Below the pieces are notes generated by a model, which was given only the letters and a program-made list of their open reading frames with translations, did not search any database and was not told where the DNA came from. Shown in pieces: positions 10,235-18,580 of a stretch of 64,000 nucleotides of DNA. Location of the stretch: the NCBI GenBank assembly GCA_024233005.1, contig JACKQE010000013.1:106378-170377 (forward strand). The letters run 5' to 3'. Each line of letters begins with the position of its first letter. Position 1 is the stretch's first letter. The translations under genes and the position numbers were made by a program. This DNA comes from Akkermansiaceae bacterium. GTDB taxonomy: Bacteria > Verrucomicrobiota > Verrucomicrobiia > Verrucomicrobiales > DEV007.

Positions 10235-11584
10235 TCACGGGGAGGCGCGAACAACGAAGGTGGCGGAGTGCGGCGGAATGACACAACGAAGCGCATCCTC
10301 TGTCTCTGAAGGGATCCTGGTCCCCTGTTGATCGAGAAGGATGACCTGTTGCGCGTGCCAGGCAGGGGAAGGCTCAATCTCCAGAGTCAGCGGCTGGTCG
10401 TAGAGAGAGGCGTCGGTGGAGACAGCAAGCTGAAAGGTGAGGCTGCGGTCATCAGCCTTCACAACAGTGAGTTTCGAGGCGTGGCGTTCGGTTTGATATT
10501 TGTGGATGTCCGCCATGCCGGCGATCCAGAGTTTGTCTTGATGCTCTTTGGCGATGTCGAGCGCGGCACGAAAGTTCTCCTCGCTGGTGCTGAGATTTTC
10601 GCCAATGTAGTGGTAGTGAATGCGGCACCAGAGACCACGCTCCAGATGCGAGGCAAGGGCTTTGCGGAAAGCCTCGACGCGGCCCCCATAGATGTCGTCC
10701 ATCCCCAGCGAGCCGCTGGATGCGTCGAACTGGTGATACCTGTGGAGGTAGGAGCGGAGCGTTCGGGTGGTCTCCCAGCGCGTGCCGCCTCCGAGATTGA
10801 GTGCCATGAGCTTGCTTCTGCCGGGCGTGAGTTTCCAGATCGCCTCCGCTGCGCTGCCGATTTCGACATCCATTTCGGCATCACTCCGCGCGCCGCGATG
10901 ATGTGCTGAGTGGTTCGCGAGCTCCATGTCGCCCTGCTTCATCACGGCCTCCCATTCGGCGTGTTGGGTCTCAAAGGAGTAGTTCTGCCGGCTCCCGGAC
11001 TCCATGGGTCCCGGATTGACCATGAAGGTGCCTTTGAACCCGTATTCGCGCAGGATCGGGATGGCCCTGCTGAGGTGGGTGGGATGGGAGTCATCAAAAC
11101 GAAGGCTCAAGGCGGCGGTGCGTCCGTGCGGCCAGTTCGCGATGCGGACACGCGCACCGCCAGCGGCATCTTGAATGACGCGATCTTTCTCCGGAGCCGG
11201 CTTGGGCCAGCCGCCGGGAGGTTCCACGGCCTGCACCACAACGGAACTCACGCCTTCCGGCAGCGGAATGAGCAGCTTTTCCCATTCGATGCCTGAACGC
11301 TGCACGGGAAGCGTCGTGCCGGATTCAATCCGAACCTCGACATCATTGACAGGCCAGGCATTGCGGCCTGTGTTTGGCAATTCGACCCGCAAGGTCAGGG
11401 GGCGCGCCTCTCCCCGACGGTCCACCTGCACGCGAAGCTGGAACGGATCCGCACTCGTCGCGGTGAAAGCGGCAGGACCCGAATAGTGCTCCCAGGAAAC
11501 CTTCACGCCCCCGAGGTCCGGCAGTTGAGCCTGCGAGGTCGCCATCCACAGCCAAATGAAAGAGAAGTATCGGAAAGTTTTCAT
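10235..11584 (-). CDS. Secreted polysaccharide deacetylase (NodB homology) family protein
   Basis: 449 residues from the ATG at 11584 (MKTFRYFSFIWLWMATSQAQ); a GTG three codons upstream is an alternative. A signal peptide is followed by a beta-sandwich-like N-terminal domain (to about residue 150). The NodB-type catalytic domain comes next: AALSLRFDDSHPTH gives the metal-binding Asp pair and ELANHSAHHRG gives the HxxxH-type metal site. The C-terminal about 80 residues look like a small beta-rich accessory domain. Metal-dependent de-N-acetylation or deacylation of an extracellular glycan is the family reaction; the substrate is unknown. It stands alone, with decayed sequence on both sides. Confidence 0.82.
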   Translation of the reverse strand: MKTFRYFSFIWLWMATSQAQLPDLGGVKVSWEHYSGPAAFTATSADPFQLRVQVDRRGEARPLTLRVELPNTGRNAWPVNDVEVRIESGTTLPVQRSGIEWEKLLIPLPEGVSSVVVQAVEPPGGWPKPAPEKDRVIQDAAGGARVRIANWPHGRTAALSLRFDDSHPTHLSRAIPILREYGFKGTFMVNPGPMESGSRQNYSFETQHAEWEAVMKQGDMELANHSAHHRGARSDAEMDVEIGSAAEAIWKLTPGRSKLMALNLGGGTRWETTRTLRSYLHRYHQFDASSGSLGMDDIYGGRVEAFRKALASHLERGLWCRIHYHYIGENLSTSEENFRAALDIAKEHQDKLWIAGMADIHKYQTERHASKLTVVKADDRSLTFQLAVSTDASLYDQPLTLEIEPSPAWHAQQVILLDQQGTRIPSETEDALRCVIPPHSATFVVRASP

Positions 11585-12197
11585 GGACTTCACTTTGTCG
11601 GGATTCCGTTCACCCCATTCCTCAGCAAGCGCCGCACACCGGCAGTCTTACTGCTACGGCCGAGGTTTGGTCATTTCAACTTCTCGGAATCTTGGCCGCT
11701 GCTGGGCCCGGACGGGAGAGGGAAACATCCGAAGAGACTTCCACCTCGGAACCGTTGTTCACGCGAACTTTCATCCGTTGATACCAGACTTTTGCAGGTG
11801 AGATCAACCATCGTTCCTGTTTGCGCTCAGACATCCCCATCAAACCGGCCATTTGGTCTGATACCCACAGAGTTTCGATGGTTTTGACAGGTTCAGCAGA
11901 ACGGATTGTTCCGGTGAAAATCATGGAGGGAACCATCAGAAACAAGAGGCGATTCATCGTAGATAAGACGTTTCTATGGGCAAAAATGGCCCGGGTCTTG
12001 AGTATCCTTATACTGCTTGTCCCTTCTCGTCAGCTTAAGTATCCATTTTCCCTCCGTTTCTTCGCCGCCGGCAAGCCCAGGTGGGAGTGGGACAGTCAGC
12101 GGAAGGCTTCCTCCCCGCATGAAATGCTTTCGTCTTTTTCACTTCCAACGCAAGAAACAGGGTTTTTTCATGGAAGGATTCGGTAGAGTGACTCAGG
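11585..12197. other. Intergenic stretch, no convincing gene except a weak minus-strand ORF
   Basis: About 610 bp between the deacetylase and ada. It is noticeably less GC-rich than its neighbours. A possible small exported protein or remnant (11676-11957, minus) is listed separately. The right end (about 12000-12190) presumably holds the ada-alkB promoter, but no convincing -35/-10 pair can be pinned down by eye. Confidence 0.5.
11676..11957 (-). CDS. Possible small exported protein or gene remnant
   Basis: 93 codons beginning with a plausible signal peptide (MNRLLFLMVPSMIFTGTIRS) followed by AEPVKTIETLWVSDQMAG. The first 65 residues look protein-like, but the last third (SLSRPGPAAAKIPRS) does not, which suggests a truncated gene that runs into unrelated DNA. 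No family recognised. It lies in the same gene-poor zone as two other remnants. Confidence 0.3.
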   Translation of the reverse strand: MNRLLFLMVPSMIFTGTIRSAEPVKTIETLWVSDQMAGLMGMSERKQERWLISPAKVWYQRMKVRVNNGSEVEVSSDVSLSRPGPAAAKIPRS

Positions 12198-13268
12198 ATG
12201 ACTACCACGGACACCGCCCAAGATGATGCGCGCTTTGAAGCCCTCGCCCGCCGCGATCCGGCAGCGGATGGGGCCTTTTTTTATGGTGTCCGGAGCACCG
12301 GGATCTACTGCCGCCCCACTTGTGGAGCACGCCGTCCCCGGCGCGAAAACGTGGTTTTCTTCGAGAGCTGGGAAATGGCGCAACGGAAGGGATTCCGTCC
12401 CTGTCAGCGCTGCCGTCCCGATGGGCCAACACTGGAGGCACGCCAGGCGGAGGAAGTGATCGCCGCCTGCCGTGCCCTCGAAGCGGAGGAAGCACCCGAC
12501 CTGGCCACCCTCGCCGGGGAGGCGGGTATGAGCCCCCATCATTTTCACCGGGTTTTCAAACGTCTCACTGGAATGACCCCCAAGGCCTATTCCCTCGCGA
12601 AACGCGCCGAACGAGTACGCCGGGCGCTGCCAGGAGGTGAGAGCGTGACCGAGGCGCTTTATGCGGCAGGCTACCCTTCGGGAGGGCGATTCTATGCCGA
12701 GTCGGCCGCGCGCCTCGGAATGGCCCCCAAACGCTTCCGCCAGGGCGGCCCGGGAGAAACGATCCGCTTCGCGGTGGGGGAATGTCCGCTCGGATCGGTG
12801 CTGGTCGCTTCCACGGTGCGGGGGTTGTGCGCAGTTTTCCTCGGAAACGATCCCGACGCGCTGGTCCGGGAACTGCAGGACCGCTTCCCCCGCGCGGCAT
12901 TGATAGGGGGCGACGCGGACTATGAACAGCTCGTGGCGAGGGTGGTCTCCCTGGTGGAGGCCCCCGGCACAGCGGCCCCGGAACTGCCATTGGACATCCG
13001 GGGAACAGCCTTCCAGCAGCGAGTCTGGGAGGCGCTGCGCGGCATTCCCCCGGGAACCACCGTGAGCTATACGGAACTGGCGCAACGCATCGGATCGCCC
13101 AGCGCGGTGCGGGCCGTGGCCGGGGCTTGCGCCGCCAATGCCCACGCGGTCCTCATCCCCTGCCACCGGGTGGTGCGGCAAAATGGCGATCTCTCCGGTT
13201 ATCGGTGGGGGGTGGAACGGAAGGCGGCTTTGCTGGCACGCGAGCAGGAGCTGATCAGAAATGGTTAG
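12198..13268 (+). CDS. ada: Ada: bifunctional methylphosphotriester/O6-methylguanine-DNA methyltransferase and AraC-type regulator
   Basis: 356 residues, full length for Ada. The N-terminal zinc/methyl-acceptor domain has C38, C42, C69 and C72 (IYCRPTCGARRP...FRPCQRCRP), matching the E. coli numbering exactly. An AraC-type helix-turn-helix follows (about 80-180). The C-terminal O6-alkylguanine transferase domain has the active-site PCHRV with the acceptor cysteine at C322. In the known mechanism, methylation of C38 by DNA methylphosphotriesters turns Ada into an activator of ada, alkB and alkA. Here alkB follows with an 8-bp overlap (start 13261, ada stop 13266-13268), so the pair is translationally coupled and probably autoregulated by Ada, as in E. 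coli. Confidence 0.97.
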   Translation: MTTTDTAQDDARFEALARRDPAADGAFFYGVRSTGIYCRPTCGARRPRRENVVFFESWEMAQRKGFRPCQRCRPDGPTLEARQAEEVIAACRALEAEEAPDLATLAGEAGMSPHHFHRVFKRLTGMTPKAYSLAKRAERVRRALPGGESVTEALYAAGYPSGGRFYAESAARLGMAPKRFRQGGPGETIRFAVGECPLGSVLVASTVRGLCAVFLGNDPDALVRELQDRFPRAALIGGDADYEQLVARVVSLVEAPGTAAPELPLDIRGTAFQQRVWEALRGIPPGTTVSYTELAQRIGSPSAVRAVAGACAANAHAVLIPCHRVVRQNGDLSGYRWGVERKAALLAREQELIRNG

Positions 13269-13887
13269 CGGTGCAGGAATGGATCCCACCGACCCCACTG
13301 CGTTGGAGAATCTGCTGCCCTGTCAGGGGGAGGTGCGGTATCATGGTCCGGTTCTGACTGACGAGGTGGCCTGGGACTTTTTCGAAAGATTGAACCGCGA
13401 CACCGCTTGGCGGCAGGATGAAGTGCTGCTTTATGGCCGGCGCCTCACCACAGCGCGGGAAGTGGCCTGGCACGGAGATCCTGATTGTGACTACACCTAC
13501 TCCGGCACCACCAAGAAGGCTCTGCCTTGGACGCCCTGTCTCCTGGAACTGAAAGCCTTGGTGGAGGCCTTCGCTGGATCGGTGTTCAATTCCTGCCTGA
13601 TCAACCTCTACCACAGCGGAAACGAGGGCATGGCTTGGCACAGCGACGATGAGAAAATGCTGGAACCCTGCGGTCCGATCGCCTCCCTCAGCCTCGGGGC
13701 CGAGCGGCGGTTTGTCTTCCGCCACAAATCCGGGGCCAGGCCCGATGTCCCGCTGCTGCTGGCGCACGGCAGCCTGCTGGTGATGCGCGGGACCACCCAG
13801 ATTCACTGGCGCCACAGCCTGCCAAAAAGCCGCCGGGTGACCGAGCCCCGGATCAACCTGACCTTCCGACGGATTGTGCGCCCCTGA
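13261..13887 (+). CDS. alkB: AlkB-type Fe(II)/2-oxoglutarate-dependent DNA repair dioxygenase
   Basis: 208 residues. The Fe(II) facial triad is visible as H127-x-D129 (WHSDD) and H185 (IHWRHSLP), and the 2-oxoglutarate-binding arginine as R197 in EPRINLTFR. Oxidative demethylation of 1-methyladenine and 3-methylcytosine is the family reaction. The length and the NLYHSGNEGMAWHSDDE block fit the ALKBH2/3-like branch of compact bacterial AlkB proteins. The start codon lies within the last codons of ada, giving an overlapping two-gene alkylation-response operon. The first Met is used; M7 is a possible alternative. Confidence 0.95.
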   Translation: MVSGAGMDPTDPTALENLLPCQGEVRYHGPVLTDEVAWDFFERLNRDTAWRQDEVLLYGRRLTTAREVAWHGDPDCDYTYSGTTKKALPWTPCLLELKALVEAFAGSVFNSCLINLYHSGNEGMAWHSDDEKMLEPCGPIASLSLGAERRFVFRHKSGARPDVPLLLAHGSLLVMRGTTQIHWRHSLPKSRRVTEPRINLTFRRIVRP

Positions 13888-13893
13888 ACCGAC

Positions 13894-14727
13894 TCATGCA
13901 GAGTCGCCAGAACCGCAGGCTTCCGGGGGACCGCTGGGATCCCAGTCCTCGACAAACCGCTGAATGGCCACGGCGCGACCAGTGTGCTCATCGACATCGA
14001 TGAGGGCTCCCCGGAGTCCGACAATACCGGAAGCCACCGGGAAGCGACGGGGCATTCCCGTGCAGAACCGGTCCACGATCGGTTCCATTTCCCGGCCGAG
14101 GATGGAATCGACCGGCCCACACATGCCGGCGTCGCAGAGAAAGGCGGTGCCACCTGGAAAAATGCGCTCATCAGCCGTCTGCACATGGGTGTGGGTGCCG
14201 ACGACCGCGGAGACCCGGCCATCCAGCCAACGCCCCATGGCGATTTTTTCGCTTGTGGTTTCGGCGTGCACATCGACAAAAATGACCCGGACTTCTTCCT
14301 CATCCTGTAGGCGTTTGACCTCATCAGCGATGGCGAGGAAAGGGTTCTCAAGCGGAGGCTGCATGAAAGTGCGGCCCTGCACATTGATGACCGCGACTTT
14401 GCCTTTCACCGTGTCGAGGACCACCGATCCATTCCCCGGGGTGCCGGGCGGGTAGTTGAGCGGACGCAGGACCCGGGGCTCGGTGGCGAGGTAGGGTATG
14501 ATTTCGGCCTGATCCCAAATATGATCGCCGGTGGTAACCACGGCGGCTCCGGCCCGCAAGAGATCGATACTGATCTTGGGCGTAATGCCACGTCCCCCAG
14601 CAGTGTTTTCTCCGTTCACAATGATGAAATCGACCGACAAGGAGTCCCTCAGGCCCGGAAGCCGCTGAATAACGGCCTTTCTGCCGGGCTCACCGACGAT
14701 ATCTCCTAGAAATAAAATGCGAATCAT
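13894..14727 (-). CDS. TIGR00282/YmdB-type metallophosphoesterase
   Basis: 277 residues from the ATG at 14727 (MIRILFLGDIVGEPGR). Metal-binding blocks typical of the YmdB family are visible: GDIVG, NGENTAGG, TTGDHIWDQ, FVDVHAETTSEK and GTHTHVQTAD. Family members are cyclic-nucleotide or phosphodiester phosphoesterases (2',3'-cAMP activity is reported for Bacillus YmdB). The frame is open for 36 codons further upstream, but that part overlaps the divergent amidase region and lacks family similarity. It is convergent with alkB (6 bp apart), and the start is about 80 bp from the divergent amidase start. Confidence 0.93.
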   Translation of the reverse strand: MIRILFLGDIVGEPGRKAVIQRLPGLRDSLSVDFIIVNGENTAGGRGITPKISIDLLRAGAAVVTTGDHIWDQAEIIPYLATEPRVLRPLNYPPGTPGNGSVVLDTVKGKVAVINVQGRTFMQPPLENPFLAIADEVKRLQDEEEVRVIFVDVHAETTSEKIAMGRWLDGRVSAVVGTHTHVQTADERIFPGGTAFLCDAGMCGPVDSILGREMEPIVDRFCTGMPRRFPVASGIVGLRGALIDVDEHTGRAVAIQRFVEDWDPSGPPEACGSGDSA

Positions 14728-14806
14728 GGTTACAGTAGGGATTTCCATCGGGATGCACGCCCGCGCAACCATTTCCTCCAAGAACCGCCAAGTGTTCGCT
14801 CCCGCG

Positions 14807-16141
14807 ATGAAACGGGCGGCGGGACTGTTCTCCATGTCTCTCGGCCTAGGATTGGCAGCAGGGTGGACTCCGGAGGTTTACGCCGCAACCAAGAAGCCCG
14901 CCGAGCCGACTCCCGTCGAAGCCCCCAAGCCTGTGCCTCCCCCTTCCCCGCGGCTGGCCCCATTGGGTCAAGTGCCCGACTGGAATGACCTCGATTCCTA
15001 CCAGCGGACAATCACCAAGGAGGACTTCGAACACCAGCTGCGGCACTGCTATGCCCGCAATGAGGAAGCCTTCGCCGGAAAAATCGAACTCTTCGGGGAT
15101 TTTGCCCGCATCATCCGTCAGTCTTCGGACGCCGGAAAAGGATACTACGATCTCCATTACCTGACGGATCGACGGAAGACGAACGCGGGCATCGATCGCT
15201 ACTGGAAGGCCCCCTGGCACCTCTCGCCGGTGATCAACGACTCCCGCCCGCTCGAAGGCCTGAGGATCGCGGTGGATGCCGGCCACATCGGAGGAGACTT
15301 TGCCATCAAAGAGGGACGGTATTATACCATCGGAGAAGAGACCCTTCCGATCACCGAGGGCGACATGACGCTCCGGACGGCTCGGATTCTGGAACACGAT
15401 CTCACCCTGCTGGGAGCACAGGTCTTCCTCGTCAGACCCGGTCCCTTCCCGGTCACCGCCGAGAGACCGCCAGACCTCATGGGGGTGGCGCGAGACTGGC
15501 TCCGCCGGAGTGACGCCACTCGCTACCTGCCGGGGCAACTCGTCGAGACCACGGCAGACCGCCTGTTTTACCTCAGCAGCGAGATCCGAACGCGAGCCAA
15601 CAAGGTCAATGAAGCCGAGCAACCCGACCTGGTGCTCTGTCTGCATTTCAATGCGGAGCCGTGGCGGAATCCCTACCGTCCGACCTTCACTTCAAAAAAC
15701 CACACCCACATCCTGATCAATGGCTGCTATTCCTCCAGTGAAATCTCCGAAGATGACACCCGGCATGAGATGATCCGGCGGATCCTGCAGCGCACCTATA
15801 ATTACGAACTGCCCATGGCCAACGCCATCGCGAGAACCATGGCTGATGAGACCGATCTCCCCTCAATGGGCTATGACGGGGTCCAAGGAAAATCGGTCAA
15901 TGACAACCCTTACGTCTGGGCACGCAATCTCCTCGCGAACCGTCGCTATTTTTGTCCGGTGATCTTTTTCGAACCCTATTGCATGAACAACCGCGAGGTG
16001 CATGCCCGGGTCCAAGCCGGGGAATACCGGGGACTCCGGGAATTCAAAGGACCAGCCCGAAAAAACATTTATCAGGAATATGCCGACGGCATCACCGCGG
16101 GGCTGGTGAATTACTTTCGCCAGGTCCGCAATGCGAGATGA
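14807..16141 (+). CDS. Exported N-acetylmuramoyl-L-alanine amidase-like protein
   Basis: 444 residues from the ATG at 14807 (MKRAAGLFSMSLGLGLAAGW), which gives a signal peptide; the frame is open upstream but without a leader. A Pro-rich linker follows the signal peptide. The Amidase_3-like zinc ligands are recognisable: H160 in LRIAVDAGHIGG, E184 in PITEGDM, H280 in LVLCLHFNAEP, and a late FFEPYCMNN that may carry the catalytic Glu. Insertions between these blocks make it longer than a minimal AmiA/CwlV domain. The predicted role is cleavage of the amide bond between MurNAc and the stem peptide during cell-wall remodelling. The amidase assignment rests on motif order only. Confidence 0.72.
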   Translation: MKRAAGLFSMSLGLGLAAGWTPEVYAATKKPAEPTPVEAPKPVPPPSPRLAPLGQVPDWNDLDSYQRTITKEDFEHQLRHCYARNEEAFAGKIELFGDFARIIRQSSDAGKGYYDLHYLTDRRKTNAGIDRYWKAPWHLSPVINDSRPLEGLRIAVDAGHIGGDFAIKEGRYYTIGEETLPITEGDMTLRTARILEHDLTLLGAQVFLVRPGPFPVTAERPPDLMGVARDWLRRSDATRYLPGQLVETTADRLFYLSSEIRTRANKVNEAEQPDLVLCLHFNAEPWRNPYRPTFTSKNHTHILINGCYSSSEISEDDTRHEMIRRILQRTYNYELPMANAIARTMADETDLPSMGYDGVQGKSVNDNPYVWARNLLANRRYFCPVIFFEPYCMNNREVHARVQAGEYRGLREFKGPARKNIYQEYADGITAGLVNYFRQVRNAR

Positions 16142-16168
16142 GGGAGGATCACTCCTCGAACTTGGGCT

Positions 16169-18259
16169 TCATTCGGGAACCGGCACACCATGGGCGTCAC
16201 ACCATGCCTGTGACTCAGAACTTCCGGCTTGGGCAGCCTTGACGTGCCATCCCTGCGATGCCACCGGGGAGGCTTCGACCCCGAATCCCAATCCCAGGCA
16301 TTCGGCATAAATGTGCATCGTGAAGGCATCTCCCGCCTCCGCCCCTTGGCGGAAGCAGTCGGCCGCCTTCGCGAGATCACGCGACGCCCCGTCCCCCTTG
16401 GCATACCGCACCCCCAGATTGTAATAAGAACCGGGATCTCGAGATTCCGCGGCTTTTTCGAAACACCGGAGCGCTTCGATTTTGTCTCGCTGACATCCCC
16501 AGCCATTGATGTGGCAGGTCCCCATGAGATTCCAGGCTCGGGATTCCCCTCCCTGCTGGGCTTTTTTCAAAAAGTCGTAGCCCGGGAATACGGACTCGGG
16601 CAGCCCTCTGCCAAAAATGAGGCATTCCGAATAGTAAAACTGTCCCGAAGCATCACCCTTTTCGGCGGCTTTGCGGAACCATGCGGCGGCGGTTGGAAGG
16701 TCCCGAGGCACCACCTTCCCGCCAGCAAACAGCCGTCCCAAACGGACCATGTGAGGGGGATGCCCGGCTTCAGCGGAGCGGACCAGCCAGCGCAACCCAT
16801 CGGCCGGGTCCCGGGGCAGGAGATACTCAGCCAACAACGAGGCAGCGATGGGCACCTCCCGCGCGGTCTGCTCCACCTGCGCAAGTTGGCCGGAAGTCAT
16901 CTCAAACGCACCGGCGGCCTGCCACTCTCGGGTGGTGGCCCAGATTTCCTTTAGGGCATCGCTCTGGCGCGAGTCAGCACGAAGGGCCTCCAGGTAATGC
17001 CCCACCGCTTCGGCGTATTCCCCACGGTTCCGGGCGGCTCGAGCCGCCTGACAGGCCCCCGCGGCCCGGTCACGCATCGCCTCCGCAGCATCACCGCTCG
17101 GCGTGGATGCCGGGGATGGTTTTTCCGGCGCGATCCCTTTGCCGAGATCATTCAAATTTGGCAGGATGCCAGTAGCCTGTGACAGGGAATCTTCCAGGGC
17201 ATCGGAGACTTCCATTTGCACGGTATAATGTGCCGGCAACAGCATTTCGGCATGAGCTTCCAGGGCGATGGCTCCCGCAAACCGGGAAATATATTGACCC
17301 AAAAATACCCCGGCCACTCCGAGCACCGCCAAAATGGCCATGCCCACGAGCCAGAACCGGGTCAAGTTGCGGGTCGGCTTCTCCTCTTCGTCTTTGGGGA
17401 ATAAGGCATGATCCGACCCGGCGAATGTCTTTTGGGTCATCAACCGCTCGCCAAAACCGTAGGGAGGGGCGATGCCCCCGGGAGGAGGGTCCATGGTTTC
17501 ACGCCCTCCGAAAAGCCAGCCAGCAGACTTTAATTTTGCGGCCTCCACCAGATCTGCAGAGTCGCCCGGTTCTCTTTCCCAGACCTTACGCTTTTCCGCT
17601 GGAGGGAGACTTTCGACCGGAGGCTGAACTTTCCCGGGCACAGTTCCCGAGGCGCGTGGCAATGGGGATAATTTGGCGGACTCTCTGTCTCGCCCCGCAA
17701 AAAAGGGAGCGAGATCTCCGAAAGTCCGGTTCACGTCGGAATCCGTTGGCGCCGGAACGGCCTCCTCAGGGGACTGCTCGAAGGAAACCGAAGGCTCAGA
17801 CACTTCGCTGGTCTTTGCTACGGAGAGCCTCGCACTCTGGACTGATTCCCCCGTGGGTTGATTAGCAAGAGTGGCCTCCCCGGCGGGTGTTCCCTGAGTG
17901 GTCGCGGTACCTGACCAAGCCTCCCATTCGTCGTCGCCAATGGTTCCCAAATGCTCCATTTCCGAATCGTCAGCATCTGGCAAAGACACCACGGACGCCA
18001 CCGGCTCAGGCCCTGCGATTGCTGTGACCGGCTCCAAGCCATTTTCCCCGATCACTCCCAAAGGCTCAACACCAGCTGGCGTATGGACTGGCTCCGGGGA
18101 TCCAAACCGCATCACCGGGGCCACCGGCACCACGGGAGGAACCATGTCCTGCTCGCTCAACGAAGCGAACAGCGCGGACAGTTTGACCGGACCGGTGTGC
18201 CCCGTGAGGAGGGATGATTTTTTCTCAGAAGGAGGCACCGTGGCAACGACCGGCTCCAT
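16169..18259 (-). CDS. Single-pass membrane protein with C-terminal SEL1-like repeats; probable 3' part of a split gene
   Basis: About 696 residues if the ATG at 18259 (MEPVVATVPPSEKKSSLLTG) is used; the same frame stays open to 18409 but only with a TTG inside a tandem repeat. The N-terminal about 330 residues are acidic, Pro/Ser/Glu-rich and probably disordered. A transmembrane helix (FWLVGMAILAVLGVAGVFLG) separates this from a C-terminal region of SEL1/TPR-type helical repeats, such as GLRWLVRSAEAGHPPHMVRL, AAAWFRKAAEKGDASGQFYY and SYYNLGVRYAKGDGASRDL. No Shine-Dalgarno site precedes 18259, and the upstream pseudokinase frame ends 44 bp away inside the repeat. I think both are one gene (about 1440 codons) interrupted by a one-base shift. 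The mature product would be a cytoplasmic kinase-like protein with an envelope SEL1 scaffold. Confidence 0.75.
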   Translation of the reverse strand: MEPVVATVPPSEKKSSLLTGHTGPVKLSALFASLSEQDMVPPVVPVAPVMRFGSPEPVHTPAGVEPLGVIGENGLEPVTAIAGPEPVASVVSLPDADDSEMEHLGTIGDDEWEAWSGTATTQGTPAGEATLANQPTGESVQSARLSVAKTSEVSEPSVSFEQSPEEAVPAPTDSDVNRTFGDLAPFFAGRDRESAKLSPLPRASGTVPGKVQPPVESLPPAEKRKVWEREPGDSADLVEAAKLKSAGWLFGGRETMDPPPGGIAPPYGFGERLMTQKTFAGSDHALFPKDEEEKPTRNLTRFWLVGMAILAVLGVAGVFLGQYISRFAGAIALEAHAEMLLPAHYTVQMEVSDALEDSLSQATGILPNLNDLGKGIAPEKPSPASTPSGDAAEAMRDRAAGACQAARAARNRGEYAEAVGHYLEALRADSRQSDALKEIWATTREWQAAGAFEMTSGQLAQVEQTAREVPIAASLLAEYLLPRDPADGLRWLVRSAEAGHPPHMVRLGRLFAGGKVVPRDLPTAAAWFRKAAEKGDASGQFYYSECLIFGRGLPESVFPGYDFLKKAQQGGESRAWNLMGTCHINGWGCQRDKIEALRCFEKAAESRDPGSYYNLGVRYAKGDGASRDLAKAADCFRQGAEAGDAFTMHIYAECLGLGFGVEASPVASQGWHVKAAQAGSSESQAWCDAHGVPVPE

Positions 18260-18269
18260 AGGTGGGGCA

Positions 18270-18580
18270 CCGGCAGCTCGGCTGCAATCAGCTCGGCTGC
18301 AATCAGCTCGGCTGGCAATCGGCTCGGCTGCAATCGCGCTCAGCTGCAATCGGCTCGGCTGCAATCGGCTCAGCTGCAATCGGATCGGCTGCAATCGGCT
18401 CGGCTGCAATCAGCTCGGCTGCGGTCGGCTCGGCTGCAGTCGGCTCGGCTGCAATCAGCTCGGCTGCGATCGGCTCGGCTGCGATCGGCTCGGCTGCGAT
18501 CGGCTCGGCTGCGATCGGCTCGGCTGCGGTCGGCTCAGTTGCGGTCGGTTCGGCTGCGATCGGCTCGGCAACCGTCGGTT
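18270..18580 (-). repeat. About 20 tandem copies of a 15-bp unit encoding (A-E-P-I-A)n
   Basis: On the plus strand the unit is ctcggctgcaatcgg, with variants (gcgatcgg, gcggtcgg, gcaatcag). Read on the minus strand in the pseudokinase frame it encodes repeated A-E-P-I-A / A-E-P-T-A. Two copies carry one extra base each, near 18314 (gctggcaatc instead of gctgcaatc) and near 18336 (aatcgcgctc instead of aatcggctc). The first one met in the reading direction (18336) throws the pseudokinase frame into R-D-C-S-R-A-D and a stop at 18303-18305. Removing one base there joins it in frame to the downstream SEL1 protein. The repeat is a likely slippage hotspot. Confidence 0.9.
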
